A DNA stretch of 64,000 nt from Corylus avellana. Lineage: Eukaryota; Streptophyta; Magnoliopsida; Fagales; Betulaceae. The stretch is taken from NCBI RefSeq assembly GCF_901000735.1, contig NC_081550.1, forward strand, positions 1,694,669-1,758,668, given 5' to 3'. This document shows positions 1 through 10,528 of the stretch, piece by piece. The position numbers were made by a program, and so were the translations under genes. Under the pieces are notes generated by a model, which had not been told where the DNA came from, ran no database searches, and saw nothing but the letters and a program-made list of their open reading frames with translations. Each line of letters starts with the position of its first letter. The stretch's first letter is position 1.

Positions 1-3000
1 AATTGAGTGTAAAATGGAACAATATGGTTTAACTTTAGACGTATTTGATTGCATAAACCTTATCCATCTTCCAAGTAGCATTTTTCAGTTGAAGTTCATC
101 TCGCTTTCTGTCTTATGCTGTCCAAAACTCGTTATGACTCCGACAAATGTGAGGGATGAAAGACAATCCCCAGAGGAAAGTAGAGATTTATTCTTATCAC
201 CTCCTTTACTGAATTCAAGCATTTCCGATGTTGGTTGTTCGTATTCGGCACAAACTGGACTGAAGCTTGATAGAATTCATGCCTCTTTTGATATCTTAAC
301 CATATCAGGGAGTGAAATTGTTAGTCTGCCTGTATGGTTCAAAACATTTATCAGATTGAGGGTGCTTCGGTTGGAAGGATGCAAGCAACTTCAAGAAATT
401 CTAGAACTTCCAGCAAATATAGTAGAAGTAAGTGCCTGCAGATGTGTTTCATTGGAAAGTTTCCCACAAATATCAAGAGAAAATCAATTCAATACAAGTC
501 AGTTGCCATCGTTAGAGTGGATTGACTTGAGTGACTGCTATAAAATGGCTGACAAAATAGGGAAGGTGGAAGATTTTGTATTGGATAAGGTATGTCTCTC
601 TCTTATGTACGTGTTTGTATGTGTCTTGGTTTATGGTTTATACTTATGAAAATTCATGATATTCGTTTAATAGGTACATTATAAGGACTCTTTTGCTGGT
701 GGAATTATATTTCCTGGAAATAAGATACCAGATTGGTTTCGCCATCGTATGGACTGTCCAATGGGGAGTCGCACATGTATAATGGATATTAAAGGGCTCC
801 CTCATTTGGATGAGATCCAAGGAATTTTTTTTTGTGCTATTCTTCAACCCTTTTCTAATCGCATCATCGACGAAGATGCTCGGTTTACGATGAGGAATAG
901 AGGAAGAGATATTCATAAATTGAGAGATTTCATTGGTATGAAATCAAAAAATGTATGGTATGAGTACTTCTTCCAAGAATCTTTTGAGCTAAAAGGGGAG
1001 TGTTTGCAATTTAGGTTGGTTACAAATCCAGAGTTGACCATCAGAAGTTTCGGAGTTCATATTATACACAAGCATGAAGAGAATGCGAACGATCATCCAG
1101 ATATGCCCCCTGTGGACTTTTTTTTCTTTTCTGATGAAATTAATCATGACTGGAAAATTTCATCCATAGAGGATGAATCAGATGAAGAATGTGATAATTC
1201 AGTGGGTTCACTTACAAAGGATGAATCAGATGAAGAGCGGCCTGAATTGAGTGAGTGCGCTAAAATGGTTGAGAAAATAGGGAATGATCAGGTGGAAGAG
1301 TTTTTATTGGAGAAGGTATGTCTCTCTCTCTTATGTACGTGTTTGTATGTGTCTTGGTTTATGGGTCATACTCATGAAAATTCCTGATATTCGTTTAATA
1401 GGTACATTCTAAGGACTCTTTTGATGGAGGAATATTTCCTGGAAATAGGATACCAGACTGGTTCCGCCATCCTATGAAGTGTCGAATCGGGTGGAGTAAC
1501 TCATGTATAATGAATATTAAAGGGCTCCCTCATTTGGATGAGATAATCATACAAGGAATTATCTTTTGTGCTGTTCTTAAATCCGATTTGTGCTCTGGCA
1601 ACGCCGATTGTGTGCATTTCGCCAAGTTTACGATGGAGCATAAAGGTATAGAATTTGATAAAATGAAAGATTTCAATTATATGAAATCAGAAAATGTATG
1701 GTATGAGTACTTCGTCCTAGAATCTTTTGAGCTAAATGGGGACAGTTTGCTGCAAGTTAGGTTGGTTACAGATTTTCAGTTGTCCATCAAAAGTTTTGGA
1801 GTTCATATTATACACAAGCATGAAGAGAATGCAAACGATCAGCCAGAAATGACCCACGTGGAGTCTTGTTTCAGTTTTCGAGAACTTGTTAATTGTTTCC
1901 CGAAAATTTCATCCACACAGGATGAATCATCAACACAGGATGAATCATCCACAGAGGATGAATCAGATGAAGAAAGTGAAAATTCAGAGTGTTCAATCAT
2001 AGAGGAGTCAGTGGTGTCAGTGGTGAAAAGGCTTGCAACTTGGAATCCAATTGTTATCCACAACAGATAAGGAGTTCTTTTTCAGTTACAATTTGGTATT
2101 TTCTCTTGCAATTTTGGGAACTATGTAGCAATTATGGACTTTTTCCCTTCCTATTCATGAATTATAATTTTCTTGAGGAAGTTTTCTACATGGTGTTTTT
2201 TAATCAAATTGTGTGCTCTTTATGTGATTTAGAAATTTTAGTACTTATGGTTTTTTTTTTTTTTTTAAGTAAAATTCCCTCCTATTGCTCCTTTAGTGTC
2301 AGATTCAATATCCTTTTCATAGGTTTGAATAAATTTTCACAGCTGGCTTATAATTTGCTTAGAGAAGCTCATTATTTTGTCTCTAAACATGTTGAGATCA
2401 TTCTTTGTTATTTTCTTAGAATCTTAAACCGTATGTTATAACTTGATTGATGAAAGTTGCTACTTTTTTTACATATTTAAAATCGCAGTTTATTTTTTAA
2501 AATTATTATTATTATTATTATTATTATTGTTATTATTATTATTATTTTATCAAAAAAACACCTACTTCGAAAACACATTTTCTACGTTTTTCAAATTACA
2601 ATTTTTTAAGAACGCAATCCCAAACAATCTATATTTTTTATAATTTTGTTTAAAATTATACTTTTTATTTATAAAATCGCAATGACAAATGTACCATAAT
2701 TGTGTAACGGACTTTAAATCTGCACTTGATGCAGATAGATGCCCTTACCATAACTTAACTACAAGTACAACAAAGTGAATATATAACACCAGTAAATTAA
2801 GGTACTGTGGTTTCTAAAAATGTACAAATTCAACAACAGGAATATGATACACTGCCGGTCAATTCCATTCATCTCTCGAGCATCATTTTGGAAATGTGAG
2901 GGCGTCTCATCTTCAGATGGCAAAAATATTTGCATTCAACCTACACAAAGCCGCAGAGATGTGAGGCATAATACATGCCCACCAAAATAAAACAAAAGAA

Positions 3001-3234
3001 CATAATATGCTTCAATAGAACTTCAACCAACGTCATAGCATTGGGAAGTGCTATATATACCTATAAAAACATTGATTCATTCAAGCCACATTTAAAGAGT
3101 GAAAATATATAACTCCAATCTGTTTAAAGGCTCCATATTGGTTAAGGATGTCAGAATTGGAGGCTCCAAACTCAGAAATGGAAAAGGTTTATGCTTTTAA
3201 GAATAAGTTGAAAATTTTAAACCAGTTCTGACCA
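1..3234 (+). repeat. Segmental duplication, copy 1 (partner 16688-19903)
   Basis: Base 1 corresponds to base 16688. The match continues through the TNL 3' exons, the TNL downstream DNA with an ATT microsatellite, and about 1.1 kb of non-coding sequence, ending after CCAGTTCTGACCA. After that, copy 1 continues with AATATTGTAAG and copy 2 with CATTCCTCAAATG. Differences are scattered substitutions, homopolymer and microsatellite length changes, and a few short indels. The left limit lies outside the window. Confidence 0.93.
2..2070 (+). CDS. TNL resistance protein copy 1, 3' part (last LRRs and two tandem C-JID-like domains)
   Basis: Only the 3' end is in the window; the open frame runs off the left edge. 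Exons read as 2-589, 674-1315 and 1402-2070, all phase 0, with GT-AG introns 590-673 and 1316-1401. Exon one encodes degenerate LRRs of the TNL type (LRVLRLEGCKQLQEI, then an LPANI stretch). Exons two and three each begin with VH(Y/S)KDSF and FPGN(K/R)IPDWFRH, the hallmark of the post-LRR C-JID domain, so this protein carries two such domains in tandem. The tail is acidic, with DESSTQ/E repeats and DESDEE. TNLs are intracellular immune receptors; C-JID domains help recognise pathogen effectors (family knowledge). It is almost identical to 16688-18731. Exon three is 21 bp longer than in the other copy because it has an extra acidic heptapeptide. No internal stop is seen, so it may be functional, but its NB-ARC and TIR parts lie outside the window. 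Confidence 0.88.
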
Positions 3235-4280
3235 AATATTGTAAGTTTGACCAAATATTGTCCTTCCTTGAAAGATAAACGTCAATTAAGTTTAACAATT
3301 GCTTCTGATTTTGAGTGTAAATCTATATGTTGAAATAATTAGAAACTTTTGGATTTCAGATGTGGGGAAGAAAATTGATGTGATAATGAAATTCAAAACA
3401 AAAATGTAACATATAGATCGAGCATTTTGAGGATAATTTCTCACCAATAATTTCATGGTTTCCAGGTTAATTTGAATAACATGGCTCAAACCGAGTTATA
3501 TGTACGATGGACTGTAAGTTGGCTTCTTTCTTTTCATGATATAACTTAAATAAACATTAGGAATTAATCCCCAACAAAGCACTATTATATATTACATATG
3601 CCATATTCTAGGTTGGTGGGTCAGTAGTCCCAAGAAAATTTTTTAAACTGGTCATGTTCGTACACATTAGGGCATGGGGTTTGAATCCTGCAGTAATGGA
3701 AATCTCAATGCCTAATTAATGTAAACAACAATAGGTCTCATTCATGTTTTGATTGGGCTAGGTTAGCTTATGACTCAATTGGATTTGATGAAGCACTTGC
3801 AGTTCACACTGTCTAGACCCCTCTTGTGTCGCCCCCTCCTACCCTTTTTGAATAGAAAAAAATAAAAATAAATTGCATACATGCTTATCAAACGAAGAGA
3901 TCATCTTGAGTTTCGAGCTAATTCTTAGCATGCATCCACGTGTCAAATTGCGAATCAAGCTATATGTGGTTGTAAGAGGGGAGGAGGAACAGCCGGGTGT
4001 CAAATTGCGAATCAAGCTATATGTGGTTGTAAGAGGGGAGGAGGAACAGCCGGGTGTTACAATCTCGATTGTCCTGGTTTCGTGCAAGTAAACCATAAAG
4101 TTGCACTTGGGTCTTTAATAAGGTCTGTTTCAACCAACGGTGGGAAGCAATTAATACGAAATAAATGTTAAAATATATAAAGTAAATTCTCTTTACATTT
4201 TTGGTGTAAATTCATTTTTCTATTTGAGTAAATTGTCTTTACATATTTCTCACTAAATTCTCCAACTTATGTGCTTCAGC
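2071..4280. other. Gene-free stretch downstream of TNL copy 1
   Basis: No coding exon is supported here. It holds the TNL downstream region, an ATT-type microsatellite at about 2500-2547, the right end of the segmental duplication near 3234, and a 57-bp direct repeat at 3940-4053. The stretch up to 4280 may be the intron upstream of the neprosin-like exon. Confidence 0.6.
3940..4053. repeat. 57-bp tandem duplication (two units)
   Basis: Two adjacent, identical 57-bp units, each starting GTGTCAAATTGCGAATC and ending GGAACAGCCGG. 57 is a multiple of three, so both strands stay open through it, but no gene is otherwise supported here. Confidence 0.9.
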
Positions 4281-4667
4281 CGTTGGATGACAATTGGTGG
4301 GTAAAAGTGCAAGATCAGTTAATTGGATATTGGCCTGGCTCCATCGTCCCAAATTTAAAAAACGGTGCTACCGAAGTTAGCTGGGGGGGACAGGTTTATG
4401 ACTCATGGCAAACTGGTTGTCGTTCTACATCAACTCAAATGGGGGGTGGGGGTTTTCCGAGTGAAGGTTATGGAAAAGCAAGTTATTTTCGCAATATTCA
4501 ATAATTGGATGCCTTACGAAATATTAATGATGTTGAACCAAAGACTCTGATACCAAATGTGAATTATCCTATGTGCTATGATGTAAAAGTAGCAAATGAT
4601 AGGAATGGAGGCTATGGGTTACCATTTCTATTATGGGGGTCCTGGGTATTCAACAGCATGTAATTAG
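4281..4667 (+). pseudogene. Neprosin-domain (DUF239) protein, last exon, disrupted
   Basis: After a plausible acceptor (TGCTTCAG at about 4280) the frame reads NWWVKVQDQLIGYWPGS, then WGGQVYDS, TQMGGGGFPSEGYGKASYFRNIQ in pieces, which is the C-terminal core of the plant neprosin family (putative extracellular prolyl peptidases related to carrot neprosin). The frame is broken twice. A TAA stop follows FRNIQ, where relatives continue in frame. A one-base shift near 4615 separates NDRNGGYG from the expected ending HFYYGGPGYSTACN, which is readable in the next frame and stops at 4667. Only this last exon is recognisable; I did not find upstream exons. The disruptions make a working product unlikely. 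Confidence 0.75.
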
Positions 4668-4804
4668 AAAGGGAAGAAGAAAAATTGCTGGTTTATTTAA
4701 TAAAAATATTTTATTTTCGGAGAATTACTTGAGCAGCATTTGAGCATTACATATTCATTTGATGAAGGTAGTCCTTTTTTTTTTTTTTTGTAACAAGACA
4801 TCCA

Positions 4805-6869
4805 TTAACAAACCAAGGGGCCAAAGGCCTTACAACAGGAGAAAGAAAGAGAGGGGGGTGGATCCTTTCCACTACATAAGGGGATTGAAGGAGGGGGGGG
4901 AAAATAAGTGGGAATGCAGCCCGAGAACACTCTTGCCGCGGCCCAATAAGCCACATGGTGGGCGCAGAAGTTTGCACTTCTGTGAATTTTCTTTGCCTCC
5001 CAAAGAGGGGAGGCTTTAAGGAGTAACAAAGAGTTGGCAATCACTGATTGTATATGCCAGTCAAAAGTGATGGAAGGGTTTTGCAAAGCATCAATAATCA
5101 CCGATGAGTCACCTTCAAGAGAGAAACTTGAGAGCTTCAAAGAGGCTGCTAAGGAGGCAGCAAGCTGAGCTGCAAGAGCTTCACCATAGATGGGATCACA
5201 TGGAGGATTTATTTGGGAAATAGCCTTAACAATGTGACCCTTTGAATCTCTGCAAACAGCAGCCTGCACTGAAAATTTTTCCCTTATAGCAGTGTCAAAA
5301 TTGATCTTGTGTGAACCTGCTGGGGGAGGAAACCAGAATTCTTTTACAGTAATAGGGGAGGAATACTTCCAAGCTGCTGCATGATCCAGAGATGTTCTTT
5401 TGATGGAGCTAGCCAAAGAAATGATATCTGGAATAATGCCTTCATGCACTGCTTTATTTCTAGAAAACCAGAGAAGATCACATAAAACCGAAGCATAAAT
5501 TTGAAACAAGTGAGAATCAGCTTTAGGAATACCAAAAGAGGAAAAAGGATAGATGATGCCTTTTATCCAGTCTGGGAGACTAAGAGAGGACCAAGCTAAG
5601 GAATCAAGAGGCCAAAAAGAGGATCTCCATGCAACTCTAGCAAAAATGCAACGAAAGAAGAGATGGGAAAGAGAATCCTCTTCTGAGCTGCAAAGAGGGC
5701 AAAGGGATTCTGAATTAGGGATATTGAAGATAGCTTTCAGCCTGATTTTAGAGGGGAGAATGTCCCAAGCAATTTTCCAGAGAAACAAAATCAGCCTAGC
5801 ATTAAGCTTTAGCTTCCATAAAGCCTTCCAAGAGCTAGACTCAAGAGGAGAAATGACAGTAGAGGTTCTAGAGTTGCTAATCAACCTAAAAGCTGAGCAG
5901 GTAGAAAAATTGCCATTTGAGGAGGGGGTCCAAAGAAAAGAAGTGGAAATGTTAGGGCTGATTGGAATCTTTAGAATTTCTTTGACACAAGGGGAAGTGA
6001 ACAAAGAGACCAGAAGAGGGAGATTCCAACAGCCATTTGGGGTAATGAGATCCGATATAATCAAGTCAGGATAAGAGGACCTACTCAGAAGAAGAGGAGT
6101 GGGGGTGAAAAAAGGCACAGTAGGAATCCAGGAGGAGTTCCAAACAGAAAGGGAGGAAAATCTATGAATCCTATGGCAAGCACCTTGAGAGATGATTGGC
6201 TTAGACTTTAAAATGCCTTTCCACAGCCATGAAGAGGAAGAAAGGGAAGAGGGGGAGAGGAAAGATTCAGATTGGAGATACTTACCTGAGAGCTGGGACA
6301 CCCAAAGAGAGTCTGAACCCGTGAGGAGCTTCCAACCAAGCTTTGATATGAGGGCTAGATTCACATCTTTCATCCTCCTAATGCCTAAGCCACCAAAAAC
6401 TTTGGGGGTGCAGATAGAGTTCCAAGACTTGAGAGAGAGATTCCTGGTTTTTGATGAGGGAAATCCCCACCAAAATTTTTTGAAAGCCTTGTCTAACTGG
6501 CTGCAGAGACTCTTTGGGAGCAGGAAAGTGCTCATGGCATAGGAAGGGATGGCTGCAGCCACAGAATTGATAAGCATCAACCTTCCAGCTTGAGAGAGGG
6601 ACTTTGCACGCCATCCATCCATCTTAGATTTAACTCTATCAAGGATATTGAGGAAAGCTGCTTTTTTGGAATTGCCTAAGAGGATAGGGAGACCAAGATA
6701 AATAGACTTTGATGGGTTTTTTGAGTAGGGCAAGATATCAAGAATCATTGCAGCAGTGGTGAGGTTGGTGTTTTTTGAGAATCTTATAGAAGATTTTCCA
6801 TTGTTAATGGATTGGCCAGACCAGAGGCAGTATTTCTTAAGGCAAGAACAGATACTATTGGTTCTTTGA
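4805..6869 (-). pseudogene. LINE ORF2 part 3: RT C-terminus, zf-RVT and RNase H-like domain
   Basis: After the second frameshift the frame reads SINNGKSSIRFSKN, then LGLPILLGNSKKAAF, GWRAKSLSQAGR, the zf-RVT region with CPLCSSEEDSLSHLFFRC, and an RNase H-like domain (INFDTAIRE, GEALAAQLAA, LEGDSSV, HRSANFCAHHVAYWAA). This order is standard for plant L1 ORF2. The last block departs from the usual pattern at the final acidic position, though the alignment was made by eye. The TAA/TAG end at 4805 lies about 15 bases from the 3' tail region. Confidence 0.88.
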
Positions 6870-7671
6870 GGGTGGCTTTACCAAAGATCAAGAGATCATC
6901 AGCAAAAAGGAGGTGGTGGATGGCTGGGGTATTCCTGGAGATTTTCAGCCCTTTGATGTTTCCTAGAGTTTCTTCTCTAAACAGCAATCTAGATAGGACT
7001 TCTGTGCCTAAGATGAAAAGGAATGGAGAGAGGGGATCACCTTGGCGAAGGCCTCTCTTGGGGGAAAACTGACCAAAGGGGCTTCCATTAATAAGAATGG
7101 AGAAAGAAGAAGAGGAGATGCAAAGTCTGATCCAGTTAATCCAAGATGGATGGAATCCCAACTTCTTCATAACAGATAATATGAAATCCCATTCCATTTT
7201 GTCAAAAGCTTTCTCCATATCCATATGAAGAAACATGAAACCCCCTTTCCCTTTTTTGCTTTTGAAAGAATGCAGAAGCTCATGGGCCAGAATGGTGTTG
7301 TCTTGGATATTTCTGGAAGGAACAAAAGCTGATTGCAGGGGAGATATGATCTTGGGGAGCAAAGTCTTCAATCTAGTAGCCAAAATTTTTGTAATAATTT
7401 TGTAGACAATGTTACACAAGCTGATAGGCCGAAAATGGTGCACTGAATGAGAACCCTGCTGCTTTGGAATCAAAGCAATGTGAGAGTGATTTTGCTCCTG
7501 CTGCAGATGATGATTCTGGAAAAAATTTCTAATGCAAACAAGAACATCAGTTTTGACAATGGACCAGTATTTCTTATAAAAGAGAGCTGTGAACCCATCC
7601 GGACCAGGAGCTTTAGTTGATCCTAAACTGGAGAGGGCTTGAACCACCTCTTCTTCAGGAGGTAAGCACAT
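6784..7671 (-). pseudogene. LINE ORF2 part 2: reverse transcriptase core
   Basis: Frame shifted relative to the endonuclease block. It contains the RT landmarks STKAPGPDGFTALFYKKYW, PISLCNIVYKIITKILA, QSAFVPSRNIQDN, DMEKAFDKMEW, RGLRQGDPLSPFLFIL and the catalytic FADD in HHLLFADDLLIFGKA. A second frameshift after about 6870 moves the correct reading (CLKKYCLWSGQSINNGKSS) into another frame, and this frame stops at 6784. Confidence 0.92.
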
Positions 7672-8960
7672 AAGAAAGAGTTGTCCTCTGCAGAGACAAC
7701 AGGATCAAAAAGACTAAGCATATCTTCTTCAATAGGAGGAACCGAGGAGGAGAACAAATTGGAGAAATGGGACACAAAATTCCCTCCAATTTCAGCTCTA
7801 TCAGAAATCCATGCCCCTTCATTTGTCTTCAAAAAGTTTACTGCATTTGATCTTCTTCTAATCAGAGTAGAGGAGTGGAAAAATCTGGTGTTGAGATCCT
7901 TACACTGCAACCAAGTTTCTCTGGATTTTGACCTCCAAAGAGATTCTTCTTTAATCAATAAACCATCAAGTTCTTTTTTCAGCAGAGATTCTTGCAAGCT
8001 AGCTTGGGAGCTAGGAGGGGAAGTCTGGATCTGATCAATCTTAAACAGAGAGGACTTGATCTTTGCTTGAATGTTACCAAAAATAAGGTTGTTCCACCTT
8101 TTAAGGGCTGCTTTAGTTTGAGCCAGCTTCTTCACCAGAACAAGGCCTGGAGGGCCAGAAACCAAATGCTTCCAAGTAGCTGCAATGACCAGACCACAAG
8201 AGGGATCCAGAGTCCAGAATTCTTCAAATTTGAAAGGTCTAGGCAAAAAGGAGGAGGTAGTATTAGTGTTTAGAGAGATGGGGTTATGATCTGAGATGGA
8301 GGCCGGGAGATGGATAAGAGAGAAATCAGGGTGAAGATGAACCCACTCTAGGGAGGCTAAACCTCTATCAAGCCTTTCTTTAATAGTAGCAAAACCTTTT
8401 CTATTGTTGCACCAAGTGAAGGGGTTACCAACAAAGCCAAGGTCCACCATGCCATGCTGATCTATAAAGTTTCTGAAGGGACAGTGGGAGGAGCTAGCAA
8501 CAGGTCTGCCTCCAAGTTTTTCAGATTGATCCAGCACAAAGTTGAAATCACCAATGCAGAGCCATGGACTAACAAAAGCCTCACCAGCAGCAGTGAGAGA
8601 GTCCCAGAAGGCTAGTTTGTTTTTCTTTTCTGAGGGGCCATAAATACAAGATAGGATCCAGGGGCAGTTGGGAGGGTCAGAATAACACCAAGCAGTGATG
8701 TTGTTCTTATTTGTGAGAAAGCTTTCTAGTTCCACGCCTAACCTCCAGGCAAGAACAAGACCACCACTAGAACCAATTGAAGCAACTTGAGTCATCAAGT
8801 AGAAACCAAGACGATTCAGAATAGAGGAGACTTGAGAAGGAGAAGTTTTTGTTTCAGAGAGAAAGAGAACATCAGGGCTATTGGCTCTGATCAAAGCCCT
8901 GAGACCACGAACTGCAGCAGGGCGAGAAATCCCTCTGCAGTTCCAAGATAAAATCTTCAT
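7672..8960 (-). pseudogene. LINE ORF2 part 1: apurinic/apyrimidinic-type endonuclease
   Basis: Starts at MKILSWNCRGISRP. Endonuclease motifs are intact: SWNCRG at the N-terminus, SETKT, CIYGP, GDFNF near residue 137, LDRGLA, and SDHNPI near residue 225. This domain nicks target DNA to prime reverse transcription (family knowledge). It continues into the region leading to the reverse transcriptase. The frame is lost just before MCLPPEEEVV at about 7671 by a one-base indel; the old frame runs on to a spurious stop at 7623. Confidence 0.9.
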
Positions 8961-10525
8961 ATGCTGCTGGGGGACACCACATGGTCCCCTAATTCAGTGG
9001 ATACAATATTAATTGGCACAACAGAGGCAGCAAGAGAGATAGAAGGTATAACCTTTTTCTTTTTTCTAGAAGCTTTGAAGAAAGACCTTGCTGGGAGCTG
9101 CAGAAATTTGTTTGGAATGGAGTCCATAGGAGTGGGAGATTCCAACTCATCAGGTGTGAGAGCTATCAGAGGCGAGCTACAAGAGCCTTTCTTACATGGG
9201 AGAAGATCCCCAGTCAGCCTAGCTCTTTTCTTTTTAACCAGAGGAGGGTTATAACCTGGAGGGGAAGGCTTTACAGGTTTGTGTAGGCGTGGTGGGAAGA
9301 GGGAAGAACGAGTGTTTTTTGAGGGGCTAGCTTTTTTGGAATTGTTTGAAATTTTTTTCCCGGGTAGAGTTGAAGGGTTAGTTAATACCGTTGGCTTGAA
9401 AGTGAATTCTGATGTGGAGGGGAGAGGTAGAGACATGTTTGGGCTTAATGGGAGACTAATGAATAGAGAAGGTTGGGCTTTAGTGGAGGGCCCAGGTAGA
9501 TCCTGGTTCGAAACTAACGAGCATTGGGAGTGAGGAGATAACTGTTTTGGAGGTTGGGATATGGGATGGATAAGAGATTGATGTGGAGTTGGTGGTATGG
9601 CTGTGTTGTCCAGAACAGTAGCGGTGGAGGGGATAAAGGTGATGGCATTTATTGAAGGAGTTGGTGGTATGGCTGTGTTGTCCTGAGCAGAAGCGGTGGA
9701 GGGGATAAAGGTGATGGCATTTAATGAAGGAGAGGTGGGGAGTGATGTCACAAATGTTTGAGATATTTTCTGCTGCATGAGACGTGTAGAGTCTAGCTGA
9801 GTTTGGGCATTGTGAACAGGAGTTCGGCTAGCTTCACTAGACTGAGTTAACTCATTTGTCCTATTTTGAGAAGATGAAGGTTGTGTTTGGGTTATGGCAA
9901 TGGCAGGGCAGGTTTTTGTAATGGGGAAGTTTGACAGCATGTTAGAGAAGATGTTAACTTGGAGAGAAACAGCATACTTCTCAGGAAATCTATCTTCGGG
10001 TGGAGCAGTGCAATGGAAGAGTTTATGACCAATCCTTCCACAAGAAGAGCAGTATATATCCAATCTCTCATATTTCAGAAAAATCCAGAGAGACTCACCT
10101 CCATCTCTACGAAAAATGAACCCAGGCTTCAGAGGGTTCCCCACTTCAATGTCCACAAGAAGCCTTAGAAAGCTTCTAAACGTTTTCTTTTCACCACTTA
10201 AAGCATCTACCTTGATAAGCTTTCCCAGGCCTTTCCCAAAAGAAATGGCAATCTTTGTAGTCATATTGATTAGAGGAAGACCGTGAACTTGGATCCAAAA
10301 GGGGGCTTTGTTGAAAGGTAGTTCCCCTAAAGTAGCTTGAGGATGCCATTGCTGGAGAATGATGAGGAAGCCATTGACATTCCAAGTGACTTGTTTCTGA
10401 ATTCTTGCTAGGTGTTCAGGCTTGGAAAGTTTGAACAGAAATTTGTTAGGTCCTAAAACAGCATGCGAGAAGGGGACGGCAAATTCCCAAGCTTTTGAAA
10501 GGGCTGCAAAGACAGCCTGGTTGCT
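8957..10525 (-). pseudogene. LINE ORF1 (DUF4283-like and zinc knuckle), N-terminally truncated
   Basis: The open frame of about 522 residues starts without its natural N-terminus. It reads VFAALSKAWEFAVPF, LFKLSKPEHLARI and FWIQVHGLPL, the signature of the DUF4283 region of plant LINE ORF1 proteins. A CCHC zinc knuckle follows (CSSCGRIGHKLFHC), then a long Ser/Pro/Thr-rich tail. The tail contains a tandem 24-residue repeat (NAITFIPSTA... NTAIPPTP). The family role is nucleic-acid binding in the retrotransposition particle. Its TGA stop at 8957-8959 overlaps the ORF2 ATG (ATGA), so ORF2 starts inside the ORF1 stop codon. Confidence 0.85.
9584..9727 (-). repeat. 72-bp tandem repeat inside LINE ORF1
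   Basis: Two adjacent units of about 72 bp encode near-identical 24-residue blocks (S(L/I)NAITFIPSTA then NTAIPPTP). In-frame duplication in the disordered tail of ORF1. Confidence 0.8.
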
Positions 10526-10528
10526 TTA

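Larger units (their letters stand above)
4775..10528 (-). mobile_element. L1-type LINE retrotransposon, 5'-truncated
   Basis: A non-LTR retrotransposon on the minus strand. The 3' end is a 15-nt poly(A) tract (poly-T at 4775-4789) next to TTACAAG-type 3' sequence. It encodes ORF1 (8957-10525) and ORF2 in three frame blocks: endonuclease, reverse transcriptase, and zf-RVT plus RNase H. ORF1 starts in the middle of the DUF4283-like region directly after an in-frame stop at 10526-10528, so the element is truncated at its 5' end, as is usual for LINE insertions. Target-site duplications are not clear: ATCAAATGAA beside the tail and ATCAAAATGAA beside the 5' end are similar but not identical. Two frameshifts in ORF2 make it non-autonomous. 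Confidence 0.92.

Noticed and set aside
3610..3720. Possible tRNA or SINE (GGTTTGAATCC-like box near 3680)
   Set aside because: A B-box-like motif alone. No matching A-box, acceptor stem, tail or target-site duplication could be found.
5553..6542. Long open frames on the plus strand (5553-6074, 6192-6542)
   Set aside because: They are antisense shadows of the LINE ORF2 C-terminal block, whose minus-strand reading has clear zf-RVT and RNase H homology.
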